A DNA stretch of 64,000 bases from Pseudomonas sp. GM79 (lineage in GTDB: Bacteria; Pseudomonadota; Gammaproteobacteria; Pseudomonadales; Pseudomonadaceae): assembly GCF_000282495.1 (NCBI RefSeq), contig NZ_AKJE01000026.1, forward strand, positions 1-64,000, read 5' to 3'. How positions within the stretch are numbered: the first letter of the stretch is position 1; each line of letters begins with the position of its first letter. Below, one piece after another: positions 1 through 8,087 of the stretch. The notes under the pieces were generated by a model that saw only the letters and a program-made list of their open reading frames with translations, searched no databases and was not told the DNA's origin. Both the position numbers and the translations under genes were made by a program.

Positions 1-1
1 A

Positions 2-118
2 GCCGAACGCAGCCTCGCCGGGGCTCGACAGCTGCTACAAGCCGAACGCAGCCTCGCCGGGGCTCGACAGCTGCTACAAGCCGAACGCAGCCTCGCTGGA
101 GCTCGACAGCTGCTACAA
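2..118. repeat. Three contiguous 39-bp tandem repeats
   Basis: Three head-to-tail 39-bp units begin at 2, 41 and 80 and end in GACAGCTGCTACAA. The first two are identical and the third differs at two bases. The array may continue left of the window. The core (AGCCGAACGCAGCCT ... AGCTGCTACA) is the same family as the palindromic element at 8709-8805, so this looks like a tandemly amplified half of a Pseudomonas intergenic repeat. There are no spacers between units, so it is not a CRISPR array. Confidence 0.9.
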
Positions 119-141
119 AGAGTGCGTCGCGGCTTAACTGG

Positions 142-1674
142 CTAGCGGTGGCTAAAACTGTGCAGGGCTTTTTCGATGCATTGCGCGGTTTTGCCGAACG
201 CCTGCACGGTGATTTCCGAGAACGGCCCGCCGCCCTGATCCGCCACCACGATCATGATCACCCGACCATTGTTGACCAGGGAGCGCAGCAGCAGGTGTTC
301 ACCGCTGAACTGCGAACGCAGGCTGGCCGGCAACAGGGCCGAGAATTGGGCGTTGTTGGCCGGCGTCAGGCGCACCTGAGCCTGTTGTGCGAGCAGACGC
401 TGCAGCACAGCACTCTGGCTGACCACCAGGTTCAGGCCGGCCACTTCTTTGGGCAGCCCGGCAATCTGGTGCACACGCAGACTGGCGTGTGTGCGATCGG
501 CCATCAGGATCATCACTCGCCGCATACCACACGCCACCAAGGCATCTCGGGCCGATGTGGTCAAGTGCATGGCATTGGTAAACCGGCTCGGCTCCAGCAG
601 CAACTCGGCACATTGTTTACGCCACTTCGCCAGGTCTTCGGCGGTCGGCGCCGGGGCCGGCAGCAAACCAGCGTGAACGCGGTTCATGCCCGCCGGCCAG
701 ATCAACGCTTCGGCCGGGTGCCAGAGGTCCGGCATGGCATGTTGCCGGGCGCTGTTGGCGGCCTGTTGGTGCAACTGTTGCTGCACTTCATCCATCGGCA
801 TTTGCAGATAAAGGCTGGTCAGGTACTGCCAGCGTTCACAGTGAGGACTGTCCCAGGCCTGTTGTGCCGACAACGCCAGACCATTGGCCAGCAGCACGGT
901 GTTGGCGGGCTGGTTGAGCCAACGCCGTAGCGTCGGGTCGTCATCAAGACGATTCTGCTGGCGTAGCGGGTGATCATCGTCCCGTGCGATGCGCAGGACT
1001 TTCACCAGTTCGCGTTGTTCATTGAGCAGCAGCCGATAACCCTGCTGGACCCAGATCGGCAAACGCCAGATATCCACCAGCGCCAGACAGATTTCCAGCA
1101 GACGCACGCCGAACAATTGCTTTTCGACTTTGCGCGCCGACTCGCCTTTATGGATGACCCGCAGTTCCCATTCTTCAAGCATCTGCGGATGGGTCAACGC
1201 CATGGGCCACAGTGGCGAAAGAAACAGCAGGCTGCCCCAGTGGATGTCCTGCCACAACCGCGCCAGGCGACTGGCAAAAAAACCATTAGCCTGTTGAGTG
1301 GCGTGCTGACTGATCAGCTGAAGCTGGCGCAGGGCAACGGGGATCTGCGATTGGGGTTCGGCGTGCAAGCGCTCGAGCAATTCTTCGGTGCGTTTCAAAC
1401 CGAGGCGATTAATTGCCACTTCAAGATTTTCAGCAGGCGTGGCCATGCTGCCATGAGTGTGGCGATTGGCTTCGCGAATCACACTCAAGGCCAGGGCCGG
1501 GCTGTCCTGCATCATTTCGGCAATGTCGCGCAGCGAGCTGCGGCTATCGCGGATGGCTTTGCAGACGCGGTCGTGACTGGCTTGCGGAACCGGCAGGCGC
1601 ACACCATCGAGCAGCTTGACCCAGCCTTCGAGCGTGGTCGGTTTTGGCGTTGGGACGTTCGTTTCGTTAGCCAT
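142..1674 (-). CDS. HDOD-domain signalling protein
   Basis: The 510-residue protein has an HDOD domain (HD-related output domain, roughly residues 20-220, beginning LDGVRLPVPQASHDRV). It ends in a region of about 150 residues that looks GAF-like (roughly 355-505). No enzymatic HD metal motif is obvious, which is normal for HDOD proteins; they usually act in regulation of motility, stress or cyclic-di-GMP-linked pathways, but no precise role can be read here. It is transcribed divergently from motA, with which it shares a short intergenic region, and the same neighbours occur in other pseudomonads (from memory). The start at 1674 gives MANETNVPTPKP; no strong ribosome-binding site is visible. 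The family call is firm, the function is open. Confidence 0.85.
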   Translation of the reverse strand: MANETNVPTPKPTTLEGWVKLLDGVRLPVPQASHDRVCKAIRDSRSSLRDIAEMMQDSPALALSVIREANRHTHGSMATPAENLEVAINRLGLKRTEELLERLHAEPQSQIPVALRQLQLISQHATQQANGFFASRLARLWQDIHWGSLLFLSPLWPMALTHPQMLEEWELRVIHKGESARKVEKQLFGVRLLEICLALVDIWRLPIWVQQGYRLLLNEQRELVKVLRIARDDDHPLRQQNRLDDDPTLRRWLNQPANTVLLANGLALSAQQAWDSPHCERWQYLTSLYLQMPMDEVQQQLHQQAANSARQHAMPDLWHPAEALIWPAGMNRVHAGLLPAPAPTAEDLAKWRKQCAELLLEPSRFTNAMHLTTSARDALVACGMRRVMILMADRTHASLRVHQIAGLPKEVAGLNLVVSQSAVLQRLLAQQAQVRLTPANNAQFSALLPASLRSQFSGEHLLLRSLVNNGRVIMIVVADQGGGPFSEITVQAFGKTAQCIEKALHSFSHR

Positions 1675-1734
1675 GTCTGGACGCTGCTTTACCTATCCCT
1701 GCGTGGGCCAAATTGGCTTTTCGCCTTAACTGGC

Positions 1735-1761
1735 TATAGTCTGGCGCAGTTTTGCCGATAA
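1735..1761 (+). promoter_or_regulatory. Sigma-28 (FliA) promoter of motAB
   Basis: TATAGTCT, an 11-base spacer, then GCCGATAA. The known FliA consensus is TAAAGTTT-N11-GCCGATAA, so the -10 half matches 8/8 and the -35 half 6/8 with exact spacing. It lies 69 bases upstream of the motA start, as expected for late flagellar genes. An overlapping sigma-70-like reading (TTGGCT at 1713, 16-base spacer, TATAGT at 1735) is also possible. Confidence 0.85.
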
Positions 1762-1829
1762 GGAGAAGAAGAGATTTTTTAACTTCCGAATATGACCTTG
1801 AACCCGACTCAGTAAGTGCTCTCCTACCT

Positions 1830-2681
1830 ATGGCTAAAATTATCGGCATCATCGTCGTATTCGCGAGCGTGCTCGGCGGATACGTGCTTTCCCACGGCAA
1901 GATTGCCGCCCTCATTCAGCCTTTCGAGGTGATGATTATCGGTGGCGCGGCCCTTGGTGCATTCCTGCAAGCCAACCCCGGTCATATGACGATGCACGTG
2001 CTCAAGAAGTCTTTGGGCATGTTCAGTTCGCGTTTCAACCACACCTTCTACCTTGAAGTGTTGGGGCTGATTTACGAGATTCTTAACAAGAGCCGTCGCG
2101 AAGGCATGATGGCAATCGAAGGCGACATCGAAGATGCCGCCGCGAGCCCGATTTTCGCCAAGTACCCGGCAGTCCTGAAAGATGACCGCATGACTGCGTA
2201 CATCTGCGATTACCTGCGCATCATGTCCTCCGGCAACATGGCTCCCCATGAGCTTGAAGGCTTGTTCGACATGGAACTGACCAGCCTCAAGGAAGACCTG
2301 GATCACCCCTCCCACGCAGTCAACGGCATCGCCGATGCCATGCCGGGTTTCGGTATCGTTGCGGCGGTATTGGGTATCGTGGTGACGATGGCTTCGCTGG
2401 GTGAAAGCGACCAGAAAATGATTGGCTTGCACGTAGGTGCGGCTCTGGTAGGTACCTTCTTCGGTATTCTCGCGGCCTATGGTTTCTTTGGCCCGCTGGC
2501 CCACGCTCTGGGCCACGATGCCAAGGAAGAACTGAACGTCTACGAAGCCATCAAGGCCTCGCTGGTGGCTTCGGCTTCCGGCATGCCGCCATCGCTGGCA
2601 GTGGAATTCGGTCGCAAGGTTCTGTACCCGGCGCACCGTCCTAGCTTCGCTGAGCTGGAACAAGCGGTTCGCGGTCGCTAA
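1830..2681 (+). CDS. motA: Flagellar motor stator protein MotA
   Basis: MotA and MotB form the inner-membrane proton channel that drives flagellar rotation. The 283-residue product starts MAKIIGIIVVFASVLGGYVL and has the four membrane segments of the MotA/ExbB family: two near the N-terminus and a pair around residues 165-220, including the conserved PGFGIVAAVLGIVVTMASLG helix with its proline. The cytoplasmic loop between them contacts the rotor. An upstream in-frame start at 1752 would add 26 residues unlike the family, so the ATG at 1830 is chosen. Its ribosome-binding site is weak. motB follows after 3 bases. Confidence 0.97.
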   Translation: MAKIIGIIVVFASVLGGYVLSHGKIAALIQPFEVMIIGGAALGAFLQANPGHMTMHVLKKSLGMFSSRFNHTFYLEVLGLIYEILNKSRREGMMAIEGDIEDAAASPIFAKYPAVLKDDRMTAYICDYLRIMSSGNMAPHELEGLFDMELTSLKEDLDHPSHAVNGIADAMPGFGIVAAVLGIVVTMASLGESDQKMIGLHVGAALVGTFFGILAAYGFFGPLAHALGHDAKEELNVYEAIKASLVASASGMPPSLAVEFGRKVLYPAHRPSFAELEQAVRGR

Positions 2682-2684
2682 GTC

Positions 2685-3713
2685 ATGGAAAATAACCAGC
2701 CGATAATCATCAAACGCGTCAAAAAGTACGCGGGCGGGCATCACGGGGGCTCCTGGAAAATCGCCTTCGCGGACTTCGCGACGGCGATGATGGCGTTCTT
2801 CCTGGTGTTGTGGCTGTTGTCCACGGCAACGCCGGAACAGAAGATCGCCATTGCCGGTTACTTCAAGGATCCGGTCGGTTTCAGCGAAAGCGGCACGCCA
2901 TACATCATCGATCTGGGCGGCTCGCCGACCCTGGCACCGGAGAACACTCTCAACCCCGAGGTGAAATCCCAGCCTCAGCCGGACAAGGTGACTATCGATT
3001 CCGAACAGGTCGAAGGCATGGCCGAGCAGGTTGAGAAAGAGCGCCTGGAATTGCTGCTGCAAGAGTTGCAGAACAAGGTCGAAGAAAACCCGCAACTGCA
3101 GAAGTTCAAGGATCAGATCCTCTTCGAGATCACCCAGGACGGTTTGCGCATCCAGATTGTGGACGCCGAAAACCGCCCGATGTTCGACTCCGGCAGTGCG
3201 CGTCTGAAGCCGTATTTCGAAGACATTCTGCTGGCCATGGCCGACACCATCAAAGCGGTGCCGAACAAGATCAGCATCAGCGGCCACACCGATGCCAAGC
3301 CGTACTCGGGCACCGGCGACTTCGGCAACTGGGAACTCTCGGCCAACCGTGCGAACGCGGCTCGCCGTGCATTGATCGCCGGCAGCTATCCGGACGCTCA
3401 AGTAGCGCGAGTCGTGGGTTATGCCTCGTCGGCGCTGTTCGACCGGGAAAACCCGTTCAACCCGGTCAACCGCCGCATCGATATCATCGTGCTGACCAAG
3501 AAAGCCCAGCGTGCCATCGAAGGTTCGCAAGGTGCCGAACCTGCGCCAGTGCCGACGCAAGGGCAGGGCGGCCCGGGCGAAGTGCCTGCGCCGCCAGCCG
3601 ATCCGAACGCATTGCCGGCGGATAAGGAGCCGCTGCCGGCACATGAGCTTCGGGAGCGTTTGAATCTGTTTGATGATCCGGTGCCGAAACCGGCAGCGTC
3701 AGCCAAGCAGTGA
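2685..3713 (+). CDS. motB: Flagellar motor stator protein MotB
   Basis: The 342-residue stator partner of MotA has a short basic cytoplasmic N-terminus and a single membrane helix (about 26-47). That helix carries the conserved proton-accepting aspartate (D30 in FADFATAMMAFF). A linker leads to a periplasmic OmpA-like peptidoglycan-binding domain (about 150-275, with ISGHTDAKPY and NWELSANRANAARR). The C-terminal tail is rich in proline and alanine. It is co-transcribed with motA (gap of 3 bases) and closed by a strong terminator. This MotA/MotB pair is the proton-type stator; pseudomonads often also carry motCD elsewhere. Confidence 0.97.
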   Translation: MENNQPIIIKRVKKYAGGHHGGSWKIAFADFATAMMAFFLVLWLLSTATPEQKIAIAGYFKDPVGFSESGTPYIIDLGGSPTLAPENTLNPEVKSQPQPDKVTIDSEQVEGMAEQVEKERLELLLQELQNKVEENPQLQKFKDQILFEITQDGLRIQIVDAENRPMFDSGSARLKPYFEDILLAMADTIKAVPNKISISGHTDAKPYSGTGDFGNWELSANRANAARRALIAGSYPDAQVARVVGYASSALFDRENPFNPVNRRIDIIVLTKKAQRAIEGSQGAEPAPVPTQGQGGPGEVPAPPADPNALPADKEPLPAHELRERLNLFDDPVPKPAASAKQ

Positions 3714-3716
3714 TCA

Positions 3717-3746
3717 CAAAAAGCCGACAGAGATGTCGGCTTTTTG
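3717..3746 (+). terminator. Rho-independent terminator of motAB
   Basis: The hairpin AAAAAGCCGACA-GAGA-TGTCGGCTTTTT starts directly after the motB stop and has a T-run on the descending side. Confidence 0.9.
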
Positions 3747-3852
3747 TCTCTGCTGTCTCGTCCTGAATAAGGTTTACACCTTCCGACTTCTTATCAGGAA
3801 GTCGTTATGGGCCATCAATCCCGGCCACAGCTGCAATGGCGAAACCGCTGCA

Positions 3853-4023
3853 ATGGATGCCGCTAATCATTTTCGTGGCGTCACGAAAATGATCGAGGTC
3901 GGCAAAGGCGACCAGCGATTGTCGATCTGGAACGCTGAGATTGCGTCAAACCCTCAAGGTTACAAAAGGGTGGATGGCCACCGCTTGATCAAGACCATTC
4001 AAGAAGCCTTTGGCCTCAATTAA
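3853..4023 (+). CDS. Possible small protein of unknown function
   Basis: A 56-codon frame starts MDAANHFRGVTKMIEVGKGD and ends LIKTIQEAFGLN. I do not recognise it. The frame is open further upstream but runs back through the motB terminator. No clear ribosome-binding site precedes the ATG, and codons 5-14 lie inside a perfect inverted repeat (3866-3893). It is the only candidate gene in the stretch between motB and the TIR-caspase operon, and its C-terminal half looks protein-like. It may be the remnant of a larger gene. The rest of 3747-4155 shows one small hairpin (3784-3804) and nothing else I can name. Confidence 0.3.
   Translation: MDAANHFRGVTKMIEVGKGDQRLSIWNAEIASNPQGYKRVDGHRLIKTIQEAFGLN
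3866..3893. repeat. Perfect inverted repeat, 12-bp arms
   Basis: The arms ATCATTTTCGTG and CACGAAAATGAT flank a 4-base loop (GCGT). It is AT-rich with no T-run, so it resembles an operator or recombination site more than a terminator. It lies inside the doubtful small frame at 3853-4023. Confidence 0.8.
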
Positions 4024-4155
4024 TTCATTTTTTTTTCGCACAGTATCACTAGCGTTGATAGCGCGCGTAAATCCTGTTTCTTGGCCGTTAGGAGGGCACT
4101 TAAGAGTCTCGTTTAAGTGAACAGCATTGCAATCATCGCGGCTTTTTTGCGCCTG

Positions 4156-4641
4156 TCAGAAACCGCGTCGGATGCGGCTCTTGAGTTGGTCGTGGAACAA
4201 CTCGGCGTTGCCTCTGTAGGTGCGGTAAAGGGATTCATTGATCGAACCCAGCGTCATTGAGCGCTTGGTCGCCACTTCTTCACGATAGGCATCAATGAAA
4301 AACTCCAGATCCTTGTCGGTGCTGAGCTTTGGCCATTTATCGAGATACAGCGGCAGTTCCGCCGGTCCGGTCTTGAATGAGCATATCCGCCGGTTGCTGA
4401 TGGTCGCTTCACCGATTTCGAACGGCACCCACCACGACAGCGCGGTCTTGTCCGAGACTATCGCCAGCAGATGCGTGCACTCGGTGATGTTGCGGGTGAT
4501 GACCCCGGTGATGTCGTCAGTGGTCTGTGATTCCGGATCCAGCACGTCGAAGTAGGTCTTGATGTTGGCCCGAATCAGACGGGTGCTGATGGCGATGGCG
4601 TGGGACCGATCGGTATGGCGGTAACTGATAAACACAGGCAT
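4156..4641 (-). CDS. TIR-domain protein, third gene of TIR-caspase operon
   Basis: The 161-residue protein is a single TIR domain plus a short helical tail. It starts MPVFISYRHTDRSHA, with the TIR box-1 motif FISYRHTD at residues 4-11. The SWWVPFEIGEA segment (residues 69-79) contains glutamates E75 and E78, one of which should be the catalytic glutamate of NAD-cleaving TIR enzymes. No membrane segment or signal peptide is seen. Its ATG overlaps the stop of the caspase gene by one base (TGATG), implying translational coupling. It could be a second NAD-derived signal producer, an NADase effector, or a regulator of the first TIR protein; the sequence does not decide. An in-frame extension upstream overlaps the caspase gene and is not likely used. 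Confidence 0.85.
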   Translation of the reverse strand: MPVFISYRHTDRSHAIAISTRLIRANIKTYFDVLDPESQTTDDITGVITRNITECTHLLAIVSDKTALSWWVPFEIGEATISNRRICSFKTGPAELPLYLDKWPKLSTDKDLEFFIDAYREEVATKRSMTLGSINESLYRTYRGNAELFHDQLKSRIRRGF

Positions 4642-5600
4642 CAGAAATGTCCCTTGATCGCGAGTTCGCGGTAATAGGCGCCGAGGGCGGTAAGACGGCA
4701 TCCGGTGGAGTGGATGGCGGCGTAGTACATGTGCTCGGCGTCCACCGGTTCGATCAGGCTGTGGCGATTGCACTTTTGCAGTTGGGCGAAGACTTCGCCG
4801 TGTTCCGGGTCGAACGTGGCTTCGGTAGGTTCGTAGCTCGGATCGAGGGCAAACATTGACTCCGCCTCTTCGAACCAATCAGGCAGTTTGCGCAGGATCT
4901 CTTTGGGTATTAGCGGCGAGACTTCTCGCAATGAAATGAACTGCGACACATTGGTCTTGAACACGGGGCGCTGTTCCCACGCGTCGAGAGCGTTGTCGAC
5001 GAATGAATAGAGGCTGCCGGGGGTAATCTTTCCCAATATGTTTGCGGCGCCGCCGTGCAGTGCTTGCAGCAACAGCCCCGTGAAGACGCCGTGGTTGGCG
5101 CCTTCCATGGCCGGCTCTGCCTTTTTGCACGCGGTGAGGATGGTCATGCCTTCGCACACCATGCTGCTTTCGCTGCGTAGCGCCCGCACTTCGCCCGCCG
5201 AGCCCGCCTGGCAGCAGTCGAGAATAATCACTTTGTTTTTGATTTTTACCGCTTTGGTCGCCCAGTTCAGGATGTCGCTGATGCGAATTCCATCCTTGGC
5301 GGACTTGTAGTCCTGGGGGATCAGCATGCCTTCGTCCGTATCGACGTCGAAGTTGCCGTGACCGGCGAAGTACAACAGTGCAACGCTGCAATCGCCTGAA
5401 AACAACTCCTGGATATGCCCTTCGAGCTTTTCGCGGCTCAGATAATCTTCGGCGGAGGTCAGGACCAGGTTCTTGAAATTCGGATCGCCATTGGCGTCGG
5501 TTTTCAGCACCGAAGCCATGGCCATTGCGTCGTTGTTGCAACCACTCAATTGCGAAACATGGCTGTAGTTATTAATGCCGATGAACAATCCCTTGCGCAT
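4641..5600 (-). CDS. Caspase-like protease (peptidase C14 family)
   Basis: The 319-residue protein begins MRKGLFIGINNY, the first strand of the caspase fold. The catalytic dyad is visible: H81 in LLYFAGHGN and C130 in ILDCCQAG. The caspase domain covers about 1-225. A separate C-terminal part (about 235-319, with LIEPVDAEHMYYAA and GCRLTALGAYY) may sense a ligand or partner. By established knowledge, TIR-caspase (type IV Thoeris) systems use a TIR enzyme to make N7-cADPR, which activates a caspase-like protease that degrades cell proteins and stops phage growth. This gene sits between two TIR genes in one tight operon, so the same role is inferred. No signal peptide or membrane segment is seen, so it should be cytoplasmic. 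Confidence 0.9.
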   Translation of the reverse strand: MRKGLFIGINNYSHVSQLSGCNNDAMAMASVLKTDANGDPNFKNLVLTSAEDYLSREKLEGHIQELFSGDCSVALLYFAGHGNFDVDTDEGMLIPQDYKSAKDGIRISDILNWATKAVKIKNKVIILDCCQAGSAGEVRALRSESSMVCEGMTILTACKKAEPAMEGANHGVFTGLLLQALHGGAANILGKITPGSLYSFVDNALDAWEQRPVFKTNVSQFISLREVSPLIPKEILRKLPDWFEEAESMFALDPSYEPTEATFDPEHGEVFAQLQKCNRHSLIEPVDAEHMYYAAIHSTGCRLTALGAYYRELAIKGHF

Positions 5601-5603
5601 GGT

Positions 5604-6011
5604 TCAGCCCGCCGCGTGAGTGCGAATGGCATCGATGATGCTGTTGGTGTTCCACGCACACTCCGCGTGCGCCGCCCGGCGTACCACCGTGGAAATCCGT
5701 TCGGCGCCAAACGGCTTTATCGCAATGATGACCTTGCCCATTCGCCTGGCGATCTCGATTTCCTTGTTGATCCACTTGCTGTAGGTCGAATACATCCCCG
5801 CCATGATCAGCACTGCCGAGCAGAGCCGAATCTTGTTTTCGATGGCTTCTTCAAGTTGTTTGTCGGTTTGCGCGCCGATGATCGGGTTGTCCGGTGGCAC
5901 CGAAAAATTCTTGAACGTGAAGCCGGGTTTGGCGTTGAGCAACCGCACGAGGTTGTCATGGGCGTGGGGGTAGTTCCACGAATGGCTGATGAACAGATGA
6001 TAGGTTTGCAT
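5604..6011 (-). CDS. ThsB-like TIR-fold protein, first gene of TIR-caspase operon
   Basis: The 135-residue protein is of the ThsB/DUF1863 TIR type. FISHSW is at residues 7-12, a SVPPDNPI stretch at 37-44, and SKWINKEIEIARRMGK at 78-93, where E84 or E86 should be the catalytic glutamate near W80. Proteins of this kind in Thoeris systems detect phage infection and make a cyclic ADP-ribose-type signal from NAD. It is the promoter-proximal gene; its stop lies 3 bases before the caspase start. That arrangement suggests it is the signal producer for the caspase. Which cADPR isomer it makes cannot be read from the sequence. Confidence 0.85.
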   Translation of the reverse strand: MQTYHLFISHSWNYPHAHDNLVRLLNAKPGFTFKNFSVPPDNPIIGAQTDKQLEEAIENKIRLCSAVLIMAGMYSTYSKWINKEIEIARRMGKVIIAIKPFGAERISTVVRRAAHAECAWNTNSIIDAIRTHAAG

Positions 6012-6223
6012 GGGTATCCCTCGGTATCGCCAAAATGCGAAGAGGGCTCGAATGTATGCACTTGCGTGGTCGCAACAAGACCTGCGCTGATAAAGAGAAT
6101 TTGCCTACAAACAGGCGCGCAGAAGCCTTACAGAAGTTTCTGACGTTTAAAGGGTGAGGATATTTGTAGGATGCTACAAGCGGCGCGCCGCCCCGTCAGT
6201 GTCGAGGCAGCGGGCGCGTCTGT

Positions 6224-7255
6224 TTAGTAGCTGGTTTCGGGCAAACTGGCGATGATCGAGCGGTAGCTGTTCATCCGTTGCTGCTGCACGCGACCCTCTT
6301 CCAGGGCCTTGAGCAGGGCGCAACCCGGTTCGCGGTCGTGCTTGCAATCGCGGAAGCGGCAGGTGCCGATCAGGTCGTTGAACTCGATGAAACCTGCTTC
6401 GACGTCGGCACGGCTGACGTGACCCAGGCCGAATTCCCGAATACCCGGGGAGTCGATCAACTCACCGCCACCGGGGAAGTGGAACAACCGCGCGGTGGTG
6501 GTGGTGTGGGTGCCTTGGCCCGACAGCTCGGACAGTGGGCCGACGCGGGTGTCGACTTCCGGCAGCAGGCTGTTGACCAGCGACGACTTGCCGACGCCGG
6601 ATTGGCCGACGAATACGCTGATGTGCCCGTCCAGCTGCTTTTGCAACTGTTCCATGCCATTGCCGTGGTGGGCCGACACTTCCAGCACCGGGTAACCCAG
6701 CGTGCGGTAAACCGCCAGCAAGGCATTCAGCGCCGGGGCGTTCTGCTCGTCGATCAGGTCGAATTTGTTCAACAGCAGTAACGGCCGAATACCGGCGTGT
6801 TCCGCAGCGACCAGATAACGGTCGATCAGGTTGGCGTGAGGCTCGGGCAGCGGCGCGAAGACGATCACGATCAAGTCGACGTTGGCCGCCACCGGCTTGA
6901 GCTGGCCACGGCTGTCGGGACGGCAGAGCTCGGTTTTGCGCGGCAGTTGCGCCACGATCACGCCGATGCCCTGGTTGCCGGCACGCCATACCACCTGATC
7001 GCCAGTCACCAGCGCTGGCAGGTTGGCGCGCAAATGGCAGCGGAACACCTGGCCGGCCAATTCGCCATCGAGGGCCTCGACTTCGACCTGCACACCGAAG
7101 TGCGCGATCACCAGGCCCGTCTGTTCCGGACCCAGGTCGCCGCCTTCGAGAGCCTCGACAGCCGAGGACTCGCGTTTGGCGGCGCGGGCAGCGCGCTCGC
7201 CCTGAATCTTTTCGATGCGCCAGTTTTGACGACGATTGAGTTGGCGTTTGGCCAT
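6224..7255 (-). CDS. rsgA: Small-subunit ribosome biogenesis GTPase RsgA
   Basis: This 343-residue circularly permuted GTPase checks late 30S subunit maturation and helps RbfA leave. It has a basic N-terminal tail ([18 protein letters not shown]) and an OB-fold domain (about 45-110). The GTPase domain has its motifs in permuted order: NKFD (G4), then [10 protein letters not shown] (G1), then DSPG (G3). The C-terminal zinc knuckle is [14 protein letters not shown]. It is divergent from orn. In P. aeruginosa, from memory, rsgA lies directly next to motB, so the TIR-caspase operon interrupts a conserved junction here. The 212 bases between rsgA and the first TIR gene hold no other gene. Confidence 0.97.
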   Translation of the reverse strand: MAKRQLNRRQNWRIEKIQGERAARAAKRESSAVEALEGGDLGPEQTGLVIAHFGVQVEVEALDGELAGQVFRCHLRANLPALVTGDQVVWRAGNQGIGVIVAQLPRKTELCRPDSRGQLKPVAANVDLIVIVFAPLPEPHANLIDRYLVAAEHAGIRPLLLLNKFDLIDEQNAPALNALLAVYRTLGYPVLEVSAHHGNGMEQLQKQLDGHISVFVGQSGVGKSSLVNSLLPEVDTRVGPLSELSGQGTHTTTTARLFHFPGGGELIDSPGIREFGLGHVSRADVEAGFIEFNDLIGTCRFRDCKHDREPGCALLKALEEGRVQQQRMNSYRSIIASLPETSY

Positions 7256-7362
7256 GGGTGTTCCGTATCGAGAATGCAGCGATTAGGTAAAACGGCCGCG
7301 AGTTTAGCACGCCCGGTGGCCTCCCTAGGCTAAACTGCGCACCTACGCCGAGGAGCCGACTC

Positions 7363-7905
7363 ATGCAAAACCCGCTGAACCTGATCTGGATCGACCTGGA
7401 AATGACCGGTCTGAACCCTGATACCGACGTCATCATCGAGATGGCCACCATCGTCACCGACAGTAATTTGAACACCTTGGCCGAAGGTCCGGTGATCGCC
7501 ATTCATCACAGCGACGAGATCCTCGCCGGCATGGATGAGTGGAATACCCGTCAGCACGGCGGCTCCGGGCTGACACAACGGGTTCGCGACAGCCGCATCA
7601 GCATGGCCGAAGCCGAAGCCGAGACCATCGCTTTCCTGGAAAAATGGGTGCCGAAGGGCAAGTCGCCGATCTGTGGCAACAGCATCTGCCAGGACCGTCG
7701 CTTCCTTTATACCCACATGAAATCGCTGGAAAGCTACTTCCATTACCGCAACCTTGACGTGTCGACCCTCAAAGAGCTGGCCGCGCGCTGGGCACCGGAC
7801 GTACGCGACAGCTTCAAGAAGGGCAGCACCCACCTGGCCCTGGACGACATCCGCGAATCGATCGCCGAGCTGCAGCACTACCGCAAGAATTTCATCAAGT
7901 TCTGA
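7363..7905 (+). CDS. orn: Oligoribonuclease
   Basis: This 180-residue 3'-to-5' exonuclease degrades RNA fragments of 2-5 nucleotides, including pGpG from cyclic-di-GMP turnover. It is of the DEDDh type. The first acidic motif is [18 protein letters not shown] near the N-terminus, a middle motif is [11 protein letters not shown], and the last is [11 protein letters not shown] near the C-terminus. Length and start ([16 protein letters not shown]) are those of the family. A GAGGAG ribosome-binding site precedes the ATG. It is monocistronic by appearance, facing away from rsgA. Confidence 0.97.
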   Translation: MQNPLNLIWIDLEMTGLNPDTDVIIEMATIVTDSNLNTLAEGPVIAIHHSDEILAGMDEWNTRQHGGSGLTQRVRDSRISMAEAEAETIAFLEKWVPKGKSPICGNSICQDRRFLYTHMKSLESYFHYRNLDVSTLKELAARWAPDVRDSFKKGSTHLALDDIRESIAELQHYRKNFIKF

Positions 7906-7930
7906 TTGGGTGGTGTGTCTGTTCTGACGC

Positions 7931-7998
7931 CTTCGCAGGCAAGCCTCGCTCCTACGGGGCCTGCGTTGTACCTGTAGGAGCGAGGCTTGCCCGCGAAG
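7931..7998. repeat. REP pair (REPIN-like)
   Basis: Two inverted copies (CTTCGCAGGCAAGCCTCGCT and TAGGAGCGAGGCTTGCCCGC) are separated by about 20 bases, between orn and the TRIC-type channel gene. It belongs to the GAGGCTTGCC subtype of Pseudomonas REP. Confidence 0.85.
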
Positions 7999-8087
7999 AA
8001 GGCGACGCGGTCTATTTGAATGAGCGCCCCCTTTTGGTGCCGGCCCTAAATGGCTAGACTGCGCGCCTTTCTGCCAGGACCGCCACC

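Noticed and set aside
2..118. Possible CRISPR array at the left edge
   Set aside because: The 39-bp repeats are contiguous with no spacers, and the unit is part of a known type of Pseudomonas intergenic repeat.
1824..3644. 606-codon open frame on the minus strand opposite motAB
   Set aside because: It is an antisense shadow of high-GC codon use; motA and motB on the + strand are certain.
3807..3863. Mini-frame MGHQSRPQLQWRNRCNGCR after motB
   Set aside because: Only 19 codons, no support from a ribosome-binding site, and it overlaps another doubtful frame.
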